A stretch of DNA of 13,199 nucleotides, taken from Rhodothermota bacterium. Its GTDB lineage: Bacteria > Hydrogenedentota > Hydrogenedentia > Hydrogenedentales > GCA-2746185. Positions 5,702-12,888 of this stretch are shown here, piece by piece. The DNA lies in assembly GCA_009885415.1 (NCBI GenBank), contig VFKU01000680.1:1-13199 (forward strand), read 5' to 3'. The position numbers and the translations under genes are program-made. Positions within the stretch are counted from its first letter, which is position 1. The number at the start of each line of letters is the position of its first letter. Under the pieces are notes generated by a model. That model was not told the DNA's origin. It saw only the letters and a list, made by a program, of their open reading frames with translations, and made no database searches.

Positions 5702-6537
5702 AGACGCTGATTTTCGCCGACGTCCACCTCAAGGTGGGCCCGGCGAATCGCGAGTACCTCGGCGAATTCGTCCGTTTCCTGCGCAGCATCGATCCCGGCG
5801 AAATCAATCGTGTCGTCATCGTCGGCGATCTCTTCGATTTCTGGTTCGAGTACCGGCACGTGGTGTTTTCCGGGTACTTCGACGTATTGCGAGCGTTGGC
5901 GGACTTGCGCGAAGCGGGCGTCGAGCTGCACCTGATTTGCGGCAATCATGATTTTTGGGCGGGGCGTTTTTTCGAGAACGATCTCGGATTTCAGGTGCAT
6001 GCCGACGAATACTCGTTCCGCCTGGGCGAGCGGACGACGCTCTTCGTACACGGGGACGGTGTGAACCCGGTCGACACGAGCTACCGGTTATACAAGCGCT
6101 TTGCGCGGTTTCCGATGGTGGTGGGGCTGTTTCGTTTGTTGCATCCCGACTGGGCCATGGCGCTCGCCCAGCGCCTCTCGCACGCGAGCCGCTCGCGACA
6201 GGACGTGGAAGGGAACGCACGGCGCGCGGAGGTGGAGGCCTCGCGGGCCTTCGCGCGCGGCGTGATCGAGTCGGGCCGCGCGGAGGTCGTCGTCTGCGGG
6301 CACACGCACGTCGCGGCCTATGAAGAAATCCCCACGGCGCGCGGCGCGGGGGTCTACATCAACACCGGGGGCTGGCTCGAAGAGCGCGCGTACTGGCTGT
6401 GGGACGGCGCGACGTTTCGCCGGTACCGGGGCCTGTTATCCGAGCGGCGGCCGGCGCCGATCTCAGAGGTCGAGCAGAGGAAGAGTGCCGAACTTGGCGC
6501 GATAGATGTAGCCCGCCAGGAAACCGACCAGGCCTAG
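5698..6537 (+). CDS. LpxH-family metallophosphoesterase (UDP-2,3-diacylglucosamine diphosphatase-like)
   Basis: Calcineurin-like phosphoesterase of 279 residues, closest by eye to the LpxH group, which cleaves UDP-2,3-diacylglucosamine to lipid X in lipid A synthesis at the inner membrane. All five metal-binding blocks are present: DVH (D8, H10), GDLFDFW (D44), GNHD (N83, H84, D85), HGD (H118) and GHTH (H202, H204). E. coli LpxH has GNRD at the third block; GNHD with GDLFDFW is closer to the wider LpxH-like group, so the exact substrate is inferred. The ATG overlaps the lepB stop (ATGA), indicating one transcript. The last 75 bases overlap the 3' end of the PP2C gene on the other strand, and the C-terminal residues after about 250 are a non-conserved tail. 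Confidence 0.85.
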   Translation: MKTLIFADVHLKVGPANREYLGEFVRFLRSIDPGEINRVVIVGDLFDFWFEYRHVVFSGYFDVLRALADLREAGVELHLICGNHDFWAGRFFENDLGFQVHADEYSFRLGERTTLFVHGDGVNPVDTSYRLYKRFARFPMVVGLFRLLHPDWAMALAQRLSHASRSRQDVEGNARRAEVEASRAFARGVIESGRAEVVVCGHTHVAAYEEIPTARGAGVYINTGGWLEERAYWLWDGATFRRYRGLLSERRPAPISEVEQRKSAELGAIDVARQETDQA

Positions 6538-7398
6538 CAGCAGGCTGACGACGAACCAGAGCAGCTTGTAGCCGTGGCGGCGCTTGACCGCGCGCAGCTT
6601 GAAATAGATCAGGCGGAAGAGGCTCGGGCTGATGTTCGCCGCGATGACGGTGATGTTGTCCTTGCCGCCGTTTTCGTTCGCCAGGTTCACGAGGCGCGCC
6701 GCGATCTCGGCCGCGCTGCCGCTGCGCTTGAACTCGGCGCAGATGTCCACGTCCTTCACCATGTTCACGAGCCCGTCCGAGCACACGAGAATCCAGTCGC
6801 CCGGCACGATGTGCCAGACGTAGCTGTCGACGACGACTTCCAGCCGCGTGCCGACGCTGCGCGTGACGACGTTTTTGCGGACATCGGCCTCGGCTTCGAC
6901 CTTGGACATGAGGCCGGCCTTCACTTGTTCGTCGACCCAGGAATGGTCCTCGGTGCGCGTGATAATTTCGCCGTCGCGCAGGTGGTACACGCGCGAATCG
7001 CCGACATTGCAGATGTGGACTTTCTTCGCCGAGATCAGGCAGGAGGCGAGCGTGGTGCCCATGGGCTTGCCCTGCGGGTTGATGTCCTGGTTCGTCTTGA
7101 AGACGCTCGTGTTGGCGTTTTGAACGTAGCGTGTGATGAGGTCGAGCAAGGGGCCGTCGGGATTTTCGCCGGCGGGCTGGGGCGGTTGTTCCTTGATCAC
7201 GTCTTTGAGGATGGACACGGCGAGTTTGCTGGCGATCTCGCCGCCCATGTGGCCGCCGAGACCGTCGGCCACGATGAGGAACGCGCCGCTGCGGAAGAGT
7301 TGCAAGCCGGGCGTGTCGTCGCGGAACACGCCGAAGGAGTCCTCGTTTTCACGCTTGCGGCGGCCTATGTCGGATCGCGCTGCGATATCGAGCCGCAT
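6463..7398 (-). CDS. PP2C-type Ser/Thr protein phosphatase with C-terminal membrane anchor
   Basis: Metal-dependent phosphatase of 311 residues that reverses Ser/Thr phosphorylation, usually paired with Hanks-type kinases. PP2C motifs in order: RKRENEDSFG (NED at 18-20), VADGLGGHMGGEIAS (43-57), GTTLASC (114-120), NVGDSRVYHLRDG (131-143), EDHSW (150-154), CSDGL (206-210) and GGKDNITV (244-251). The metal-binding aspartates are present. After the domain comes a basic stretch KLRAVKRRHGYK and one membrane segment (about 279-299, LLWFVVSLLLGLVGFLAGYI), so the catalytic part should sit on the cytoplasmic face. The start ATG at 7396-7398 has GGGAG about 10 nt upstream. The open frame extends to 7572, but this leader crosses the promoters and the divergent start. 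No kinase gene is in the window. Confidence 0.92.
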   Translation of the reverse strand: MRLDIAARSDIGRRKRENEDSFGVFRDDTPGLQLFRSGAFLIVADGLGGHMGGEIASKLAVSILKDVIKEQPPQPAGENPDGPLLDLITRYVQNANTSVFKTNQDINPQGKPMGTTLASCLISAKKVHICNVGDSRVYHLRDGEIITRTEDHSWVDEQVKAGLMSKVEAEADVRKNVVTRSVGTRLEVVVDSYVWHIVPGDWILVCSDGLVNMVKDVDICAEFKRSGSAAEIAARLVNLANENGGKDNITVIAANISPSLFRLIYFKLRAVKRRHGYKLLWFVVSLLLGLVGFLAGYIYRAKFGTLPLLDL

Positions 7399-7424
7399 CG
7401 GCGTTGGTCTCCCGGCAAGGCACG

Positions 7425-7453
7425 AAAGTACCAGAGCAGACGGCAAAGGGCAA
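7425..7453 (-). promoter_or_regulatory. Candidate promoter for the PP2C gene
   Basis: On the minus strand: TTGCCC (7448-7453), 17-bp spacer, TACTTT (7425-7430) with TGG before the -10. It would give a leader of about 20 nt to the ATG at 7398. Confidence 0.4.
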
Positions 7454-7474
7454 ACCCGCGCGCGGCCGTGCGTC

Positions 7475-7503
7475 TTGATCGATCGGCGCCGCGGCAGTAG
7501 AAT
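7475..7503 (+). promoter_or_regulatory. Candidate sigma70-type promoter for the AAA+/coiled-coil gene
   Basis: TTGATC (7475-7480), 17-bp spacer, TAGAAT (7498-7503). It lies 68 bases before the ATG at 7572 and faces away from the PP2C promoter; the two start regions are about 30 bases apart. Confidence 0.5.
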
Positions 7504-7571
7504 CGCTTTGCGGTTTCGCGACCGGCGGGCGGGGCGCGGACGGCAGGCAGCGGGGGAGGCGCAGGGCGACA

Positions 7572-9227
7572 ATGACGGCCACGCGCGATTCGAGTTTCAC
7601 AACTTTTCTGGTGGACGAGGGGAACCGGCGCGCGCACGAGTTGTGCCTGGCGGTGTCGCAGGCCGAGCCCATCAGCCCGCTTCCGCTCGTGCTCGTGGGC
7701 GAACCCGGCTGCGGCAAGACCCACCTTTTGTATGCGATCGCCCACCGGCTGCGCGCCACCGCCGGACACGCGGCGATTCTGTTCGTGTCGCCGGGGACTT
7801 GGGGCGAAGAGGTGGAGCGCATTATTGCCAATCCCGCGCCGATCGACATGGCCCGGCACGCCGTGCTTTTGGTCGATGACGTGCAGGATTTCGGCGCGAA
7901 GTACGACGCGCTCGCGCGGTTGATTGAGATTTTTCTCGAGAACGATCACTACGCCGTGTTGGCGACGGAGGCGCACCCGGATCGCCTCACAGGCTTGCCG
8001 GCGAAATTGCGGCGGCAACTGAAGGGCGGGCAGGTCGTCGAGATGGGCGCCGGCGAGGCGCAGCGCTCACTTGAGACGATCGAGGCGCGGCTGCGCTCGG
8101 AGCAGGCGGACGCCATCGCGAAGCTCGAAGCACGGGTGCGCGAGATGGAATCGGAGTCGCCGGCGGCGCGCAAGCAGTCGCGCGCTTCGGAGTTGGAGCA
8201 TGCGCGCCGGGAGATGGCTGAGGCGCGGGAGGAGGCGGAGCACCTGCGCGCGGAACTGGCGCTAAACAAGGTGTCCGCGCGGGAAGCGGCGCAACTGCGC
8301 GCCCGCGTCCAGGAACTCGAAGGGCAGAGGGTCGAGCGGGCGATGCAGCCCGCGCCCGTTGTGCCCGCCGAAGACGAGGACGCGATCAAGCGCAAGCTCG
8401 CGGAGGCGCGTATCGACGCGCAGAAAGCGCGCGAGGAGGCGCGGGGGATGCTCGAGCGGGCGCAGGGTCTCCTCGAGGAATTGCACCAGAGCCGCTCGGC
8501 CTTTGACGAAGCGCAACGCGCACGCGAACGGCAGCGCGGCGAAATTCTGAAACTCGAGGCGGTGTTCCGCGGCGAGCGGCCCGGGCCCGAGGACGCTGTA
8601 GCGATCGAGACACCGGCGGCCGCCGCGACGCCCGCGATCGGGGCGGAGACCGTGGCGCTTCAGGATGAAATTCGCCGGATTCAGGAAAGTCTTGTGCGTG
8701 CGCGTTCGGAGCGCGACACGATGAAGAGCCATCTGACCCACGTGCGCGAAGAACTGGACGAGACCCGGCGCGACGCCGATCGCGCGCGCGCGGAGTCGCT
8801 GAAGGAGCGCACGGCGCGCGAGGAGCACGTCCGCGAACTTGAGGAGGCGCTCGTCGCGCGGCACGGCGAGGTCGAGGGCCTGCGCGAGGCCCAGAAGACG
8901 CTGACGGATGAGATCGAGGGGCTGCGCGCTCAGGTGGCGGAGGGTGCTGGTGTGGTCGAGCGGCTGATGGCGCTGCTCGGCGGTGCGGCGTTGGCTCCGG
9001 AGTCGCCTACCGGGCCCCGAACCGACATCAACGATCGAAACGATGATCCGATCGTGCGCGCGGACTTCGGCGAGAGTCTGCGTTTGGCGCCCAAGCGCAG
9101 CGCAGGCGTGCATCATGTCGAAGAATTGCGCGGCGCGGCCGGCCCAGGATTTCCGCAGACCCTGCCACCACTCGACGACACCGACGAAGACGACCCCTTC
9201 TATCGCGGCGCGGCCAAAACGGCCTGA
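7572..9227 (+). CDS. DnaA-like AAA+ ATPase fused to a long coiled coil
   Basis: Protein of 551 residues in two parts. Residues 1-165 resemble the AAA+ core of DnaA/Hda/DnaC-type proteins: TFLVDEGNRRAHELCLAVSQ, then PLVLVGEPGCGKTHLLYAIA with Walker A at 43-50, Walker B LLVDDVQDF at 99-107, a sensor-like VLATEAHPDRLTGLPAKLRR at 129-148, then VVEM. The DnaA domain IV DNA-binding helices are absent. Instead, residues 166 to about 480 are almost continuous coiled coil rich in Glu, Arg, Ala and Leu, broken by Pro-rich hinges near 262-270 and 340-365. The C-terminal 70 residues are acidic and disordered. ATG at 7572 is preceded by CAGGG. It is not a replication initiator. It may be a scaffold or motor-like ATPase that works with the divergent phosphatase. 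Function unknown. Confidence 0.82.
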   Translation: MTATRDSSFTTFLVDEGNRRAHELCLAVSQAEPISPLPLVLVGEPGCGKTHLLYAIAHRLRATAGHAAILFVSPGTWGEEVERIIANPAPIDMARHAVLLVDDVQDFGAKYDALARLIEIFLENDHYAVLATEAHPDRLTGLPAKLRRQLKGGQVVEMGAGEAQRSLETIEARLRSEQADAIAKLEARVREMESESPAARKQSRASELEHARREMAEAREEAEHLRAELALNKVSAREAAQLRARVQELEGQRVERAMQPAPVVPAEDEDAIKRKLAEARIDAQKAREEARGMLERAQGLLEELHQSRSAFDEAQRARERQRGEILKLEAVFRGERPGPEDAVAIETPAAAATPAIGAETVALQDEIRRIQESLVRARSERDTMKSHLTHVREELDETRRDADRARAESLKERTAREEHVRELEEALVARHGEVEGLREAQKTLTDEIEGLRAQVAEGAGVVERLMALLGGAALAPESPTGPRTDINDRNDDPIVRADFGESLRLAPKRSAGVHHVEELRGAAGPGFPQTLPPLDDTDEDDPFYRGAAKTA

Positions 9228-9231
9228 TCTT

Positions 9232-9337
9232 TTCGGTGGCATGGGCTTCCAGCCCATGCGCGCTTTCATCAGTGACCCGACCCAAACGCTCAGAGACTCC
9301 GGCAGGGGCGCAGGGGCTGGAAGCCCGTGCCACCGAA
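9232..9337. repeat. REPIN-like pair of inverted hairpins between converging genes
   Basis: The 24-base arms at 9232-9255 and 9314-9337 are inverted copies matching at 23 of 24 positions, starting TTCGGTGGCA. The left arm contains its own perfect hairpin CATGGGCT-TCC-AGCCCATG (9240-9258), and the right arm has GGGCT-GGA-AGCCC (9314-9326). The unit fills the space between the coiled-coil gene stop and the metK stop. This layout is typical of dispersed extragenic palindromes. No T-run follows, so it is not a canonical terminator, though it may protect 3' ends. Confidence 0.75.
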
Positions 9338-9346
9338 GCTCTCCAA

Positions 9347-10522
9347 TTAGGCCTTGAGACCGGCCTTCTTGCGCAGTTCGGTAGCCTTGTTGGTGGATTC
9401 CCAGGGGAATTCTTTGCGGCCGAAGTGGCCGTAGGCCGCGGTCTGGCGGTAGATCGGCTTGCGCAGGCCGAGCGTCTCGATGATGGCCGCGGGGCGGCAA
9501 TCGAAGGTCGCCTGGACCAGGTCGGCGATCGCGCTCTCTTCGATCGCGTTCGTGCCGAAGGTGTTCACGTTGATCGAGACGGGCCGCGCGACGCCGATCG
9601 CATAGGCGAGCTGGACTTCGCAGCGGTCGGCGAGCTTGGCCGCGACCACGTTCTTGGCGATATAGCGCGCCATGTAGGCCGCGGAGCGATCCACCTTGCT
9701 CGGGTCCTTGCCGGAGAAGGCGCCGCCGCCGTGGCGGCCCATGCCGCCATAGGTGTCCACGATGATCTTGCGCCCGGTGAGGCCGCAATCGCCGACGGGC
9801 CCGCCGACGACGAAGCGGCCGGTCGGGTTGATGTGGTATTTGATCTTGCCGTCGACGTATTTCTTCGGCAGGGTCGGCTCGATGACCTGCGCGATGAGCG
9901 CCTTCTTGATCTGCGCCTGGGTGACGTTCGGCGAGTGCTGGTTCGAGATGACGATGGTGTCGATGCGGACGGGTTTGTCGTCCACGTACTCGACGGTGAC
10001 TTGCGTCTTGCCGTCGGGCTGGAGCCAGGGGAGCTTGCCGGTCTTGCGCAGTTTCGAGAGCACGAGGCCGAGTTGGTGGGCGAGAAGAATCGGCAACGGC
10101 ATCAGCTCGGGGGTTTCGTTCGTGGCGTAGCCGAACATCATGCCCTGGTCGCCGGCGCCCTGGTCCTTGTCGGCGTTGGTGTGAACGTCGACACCGAGCG
10201 CGATGTCGGGCGATTGCTTGTCGAGGGTGATCGCGACGCCGCAGGTGCGGCCGTCGAAGCCAGCGTCGCCGCCGGTGTAGCCGATGTCGCAGATCGTCTT
10301 GCGGGCGACCTCGGCGTAGTCCACGGTCGCCTTCGAGGTGATCTCACCCGCGACGACGCAGAGTCCGGTAGTGATGAGCGTCTCGCAGGCGACCCGCGAC
10401 TTGGGGTCCTGCGCGAGCAACGCATCGAGGATGGAATCGGAAATCTGATCGGCCACCTTGTCCGGGTGGCCCTCGGTGACGGACTCCGAGGTGAACAACA
10501 CTCCGCGAGACTTCGCTGCCAT
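9347..10522 (-). CDS. metK: S-adenosylmethionine synthase
   Basis: Cytoplasmic enzyme joining ATP and methionine to make SAM. The protein has 391 residues, a normal length. Signature motifs: GHPDK (18-22) in the ATP-binding N-terminus, the hexapeptide GAGDQG (122-127), and the glycine-rich GGGAFSGKDPSKVDRS (265-280). The conserved YAIGVARPVS is also present. ATG at 10520-10522 has a strong GGAGGAG 7 nt upstream. It follows rplA after 57 bases on the same strand, a space holding only a weak 5-bp stem; no SAM riboswitch fits there. It therefore probably shares the ribosomal-protein transcript. A REPIN-like unit follows its stop. Confidence 0.97.
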   Translation of the reverse strand: MAAKSRGVLFTSESVTEGHPDKVADQISDSILDALLAQDPKSRVACETLITTGLCVVAGEITSKATVDYAEVARKTICDIGYTGGDAGFDGRTCGVAITLDKQSPDIALGVDVHTNADKDQGAGDQGMMFGYATNETPELMPLPILLAHQLGLVLSKLRKTGKLPWLQPDGKTQVTVEYVDDKPVRIDTIVISNQHSPNVTQAQIKKALIAQVIEPTLPKKYVDGKIKYHINPTGRFVVGGPVGDCGLTGRKIIVDTYGGMGRHGGGAFSGKDPSKVDRSAAYMARYIAKNVVAAKLADRCEVQLAYAIGVARPVSINVNTFGTNAIEESAIADLVQATFDCRPAAIIETLGLRKPIYRQTAAYGHFGRKEFPWESTNKATELRKKAGLKA

Positions 10523-10579
10523 GCGCTTACTCCTCCGGCCCGGGTGGATTGCGCCGCTGTACGGCGGCCCCGGCAGTTA

Positions 10580-11287
10580 CTACTCTTCGTGAGCGGCGGT
10601 GAGCTGGGTCGTGTCGAGCTTGTATCCGGGCCCCATGGTGCTGCTGACGGTGCAGCTCTTGAGGTAAACGCCCTTGGCGGACGCCGGCTTTGCCTTGATG
10701 ATCGCGCCGATGACCGCGCTGGCGTTCTCGCCGATTTGCACTTCGCTGAAGGACGCCTTGCCGACCGGCACGTGGATGTTCGCGTTTTTGTCGACGCGGA
10801 AGTCGATCTTGCCCTTCTTGATTTCCTTGACGGCGTTGGCGACGTTCGGGGTCACCGTGCCGGCCTTTGGGCTGGGCATGAGGCCGCGCGGGCCGAGCAC
10901 TTTACCGAGCTTACCGACGGAACCCATCATGTCCGGCGCGGCGATCATCGCGTCGAAATCGGTCCAGCCGGCCTGAATCTTGGCGACGAGGTCGTCCCCG
11001 CCCACTTCATCGGCGCCGGCTTCGCGCGCGGCGGCCGCTTGCGCGTCCTGCTTGCAGACGACGATGACGCGGACCTTCTTGCCCGTGCCGTGCGGCAGGG
11101 AGACCGAACCGCGGATCATCTGGTCGGCGTGGCGCGGGTCGACGCCGAGGTGGAACGCGAGGTCGACGGACTCGTCGAACTTGGCGTTCGCGCAGGCCTT
11201 GACGCCGACGATGGCTTCGGTGAGGGGGTACTTCTTTTCGGGGTCGCGCTTGGTGGAATTCGTGACCGTGCGCTTGGATTGTGCCAT
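10580..11287 (-). CDS. rplA: 50S ribosomal protein L1
   Basis: Large-subunit protein of the L1 stalk. It also represses its own mRNA in many bacteria. The protein has 235 residues. The L1 signatures are MGSVGKLGKVLGPRGLMPSP and GTVTPNVANAVKEIKKGKI, followed by the C-terminal segment TMGPGYKLD. The start ATG at 11285-11287 (MAQSKRTV) is chosen over a longer open frame from 11320 because AGGAGA lies 8 nt upstream. It is downstream of rplK as usual, but rplJ and rplL do not follow; metK does. Confidence 0.96.
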   Translation of the reverse strand: MAQSKRTVTNSTKRDPEKKYPLTEAIVGVKACANAKFDESVDLAFHLGVDPRHADQMIRGSVSLPHGTGKKVRVIVVCKQDAQAAAAREAGADEVGGDDLVAKIQAGWTDFDAMIAAPDMMGSVGKLGKVLGPRGLMPSPKAGTVTPNVANAVKEIKKGKIDFRVDKNANIHVPVGKASFSEVQIGENASAVIGAIIKAKPASAKGVYLKSCTVSSTMGPGYKLDTTQLTAAHEE

Positions 11288-11312
11288 GGTGCGTTTCTCC
11301 TGTGGTGTATTC

Positions 11313-11327
11313 GGGCGCAAAGCGCCC
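11313..11327. repeat. Hairpin between rplK and rplA
   Basis: GGGCGC-AAA-GCGCCC is a perfect 6-bp stem with a 3-nt loop in the 58-base gap. No T-run follows, so complete termination is unlikely. It may be a processing or stability element, or one more dispersed palindrome. Confidence 0.5.
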
Positions 11328-11345
11328 TCCCACGTTGTCTTGCGT

Positions 11346-11813
11346 TTATCCTTCGACGGTCAGGCCCATGCTGCGGGCCGTACCGGCAATCATGCTCATC
11401 GCCGCTTCCATGCTGCCGGCGTTGAGATCGTTCTTCTTGAGTTCGGCGATCTGCTGCAAGTCCGCCTTGGTCACCGAGCCGACCTTCACCTTGTTCGGCG
11501 TGCCCGAGGCCTTGGCGAGCTTGGCCGCGCGCTTGAGCAACACGGCCGCCGGCGGGCTCTTGGTGATGAAGCTGAAGCTGCGGTCCTTGTAGACCGAGAT
11601 CACCACCGGGATCGTGAGGCCCTGCTGGTCACGGGTGCGGTCGTTGAACTGTTTGCAGAACTCCATGATGTTCACGCCGTGCTGACCAAGGGCCGGGCCG
11701 ACCGGCGGCGCCGGATTGGCCGCGCCCGCGGGGCACTGCAACTTGATCATCGCGGTGATCTCTTTGGAGCCTTTGCCTACTGTTTTGCCTGCTGGTTTCG
11801 CTTGTGGGGGCAT
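11346..11813 (-). CDS. rplK: 50S ribosomal protein L11
   Basis: Protein of the L11 stalk base, next to the GTPase-associated centre. The protein has 155 residues, about a dozen longer than E. coli L11 because of an N-terminal extension (MPPQAKPAGKTVGKGSKEIT). The conserved start of the fold is IKLQCPAGAANPAPPVGPAL, then GQHGVNIMEFCKQFNDRT, and the C-terminal rRNA-binding part ends GTARSMGLTVEG. The ATG at 11811-11813 has GGGAG 10 nt upstream; a later in-frame ATG (MIKLQ, codon 22) would give a shorter protein than usual. It lies 16 bases after nusG. Confidence 0.96.
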   Translation of the reverse strand: MPPQAKPAGKTVGKGSKEITAMIKLQCPAGAANPAPPVGPALGQHGVNIMEFCKQFNDRTRDQQGLTIPVVISVYKDRSFSFITKSPPAAVLLKRAAKLAKASGTPNKVKVGSVTKADLQQIAELKKNDLNAGSMEAAMSMIAGTARSMGLTVEG

Positions 11814-11829
11814 GAGTGACTTTCTCCCG

Positions 11830-12471
11830 TCAAATCTTCTCGACCTGCCAGAAATCCACTTCGACGCTGGTCTGGCGCTCGAAGATCTCGATCATAACTT
11901 TCACTTTGCCACGTTCTTCGTTGATCTCGCCGATGTTGCCCATGAAATTGGCGAAGGCACCCTCGGTAATTTTCACACGCTCGCCGACTTCAAACGAAAG
12001 CTTGGGCCGCGGGCGCTCGCGCTCGCCGCGCATTTCTTCGACAAGCGTGATCACTTCGGCGTCCTCGAGCGGCACCGGCTCGGTGCGCGAGCCGATGAAC
12101 CCGGTGACGCCGGGGGTGTCCTTGATGAGGTGCCAGAGGTCGGCGTTTTTCTCCGGGTGCTCGGGCAGCTGGACGAGCACGTAGCCGGGGAAGAACTTGC
12201 GCTTGGAGGTCTTCTTCTCTCCCGCGCGAAACTCGGCGACTTCTTCCATCGGCACGAGGACGTTGGTGATCTGGGCTTCCATCCCGCTCTGCGTGGCGCG
12301 CGCGCGCAAGGACGCCATGACGGAGCCTTCCTGGCCGGAGTGCGCGTGCACGGCGTACCAGCGCCGCTTCACGCCGTCCGCGGGCGGTTCCTTGATGATC
12401 GGCGTCTCGAGCTGCTCGTCGGCCGCGTCGGCGGTGGGGAGAGTTTCTTCTGTCTCGCGTTTCTTTTGCAC
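11830..12471 (-). CDS. nusG: Transcription termination/antitermination protein NusG
   Basis: RNA polymerase-associated factor that links transcription to Rho or to ribosomes. The protein has 213 residues. A charged N-terminal extension (about 1-34) precedes the NGN domain, WYAVHAHSGQEGSVMASL and then KFFPGYVLVQL, and the C-terminal KOW domain FEVGERVKITEGAFANFMGN. The start is GTG at 12469-12471 with AAAGGA about 8 nt upstream, overlapping the secE stop region. The two genes are 12 bases apart. The extension of more than 30 residues is longer than in E. coli NusG but is common in other phyla. Confidence 0.96.
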   Translation of the reverse strand: MQKKRETEETLPTADAADEQLETPIIKEPPADGVKRRWYAVHAHSGQEGSVMASLRARATQSGMEAQITNVLVPMEEVAEFRAGEKKTSKRKFFPGYVLVQLPEHPEKNADLWHLIKDTPGVTGFIGSRTEPVPLEDAEVITLVEEMRGERERPRPKLSFEVGERVKITEGAFANFMGNIGEINEERGKVKVMIEIFERQTSVEVDFWQVEKI

Positions 12472-12483
12472 GGTCCCGGTCCT

Positions 12484-12711
12484 TTAGAGGTTTCGGAAGA
12501 GCGTGAGGACGGCTTTTTGGAAGGTGACGTCCATCGCGCCGACGATCACGCCCAAAATGCCGAGGAAAACCAGCACAACGATCGTATGCGCCTTGAGGTC
12601 ATCGAAGGAAGGCCAGGTCACCTTTTCGATTTCGGTGCGCACTTCGAGCACGTAATTCCGCAGGCGGTTCCACGGATTGGGCTTGTCGGCGGTGGTCGTT
12701 GCCATGGTCAT
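12484..12711 (-). CDS. secE: Preprotein translocase subunit SecE
   Basis: Small essential subunit of the SecYEG channel in the inner membrane. The protein has 75 residues, with the conserved amphipathic motif RTEIEKVTWPSFDDLKAHT followed by one membrane segment IVVLVFLGILGVIVGAMDV. This is the short single-span form common outside enterics. The start is uncertain: ATG at 12709-12711 is taken here. GTG at 12715-12717 and ATG at 12703-12705 are also in frame, and none has a clear Shine-Dalgarno. It is co-transcribed with nusG. Confidence 0.93.
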   Translation of the reverse strand: MTMATTTADKPNPWNRLRNYVLEVRTEIEKVTWPSFDDLKAHTIVVLVFLGILGVIVGAMDVTFQKAVLTLFRNL

Positions 12712-12744
12712 CGTCACTCGTGGTTACTTGCTGTCTATAGTCCG

Positions 12745-12760
12745 CCGGCCGCGAGGCCGG
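12745..12760. repeat. Hairpin between tRNA-Trp and secE
   Basis: CCGGCC-GCGA-GGCCGG is a perfect 6-bp stem with a 4-nt loop. There is no T-run. It could direct tRNA 3' processing or partly attenuate transcription into secE. Confidence 0.45.
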
Positions 12761-12777
12761 ATGCATCGTGATTCAGG

Positions 12778-12853
12778 TGGCAGAGCTGGAGGGTCTCGAA
12801 CCCCCAACCTACGGCTTTGGAGACCGCCGCTCTACCAATTGAGCTACAGCTCT
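12778..12853 (-). tRNA. trnW: tRNA-Trp (CCA anticodon)
   Basis: 76 nt including an encoded 3' CCA. The acceptor stem AGAGCTG/CAGCTCT pairs perfectly. The D arm GCTC..GAGC has the AATTGGTA loop, the anticodon loop CTCCAAA gives anticodon CCA, and the T loop is TTCGAGA. The discriminator base is G, as usual for bacterial tRNA-Trp. A tRNA-Trp between tuf and secE is a common bacterial arrangement. Confidence 0.96.
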
Positions 12854-12888
12854 CCACCTGCTACGCCAGCCCGAAGGCCGGCCAAAGC

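Noticed and set aside
6574..7500. 308-residue open frame on the plus strand
   Set aside because: Antisense of the PP2C gene, whose motifs are complete.
8262..9788. 508-residue open frame on the minus strand
   Set aside because: Antisense to the coiled-coil gene and out of frame with metK; it crosses the hairpin repeat. No domain is seen.
10523..10579. Possible SAM riboswitch in front of metK
   Set aside because: Only 57 bases separate rplA from metK and just a weak 5-bp stem is visible; no SAM-I, SAM-II or related core fits.
9236..11425. 729-residue open frame on the plus strand
   Set aside because: It lies antisense to metK and rplA and begins inside the REPIN-like unit. High G+C leaves the opposite strand free of stops; the protein is repetitive in Asp, Val, Arg and Gly with no known domain.
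11716..12771. 351-residue open frame on the plus strand
   Set aside because: Antisense to nusG and secE; composition-driven shadow.
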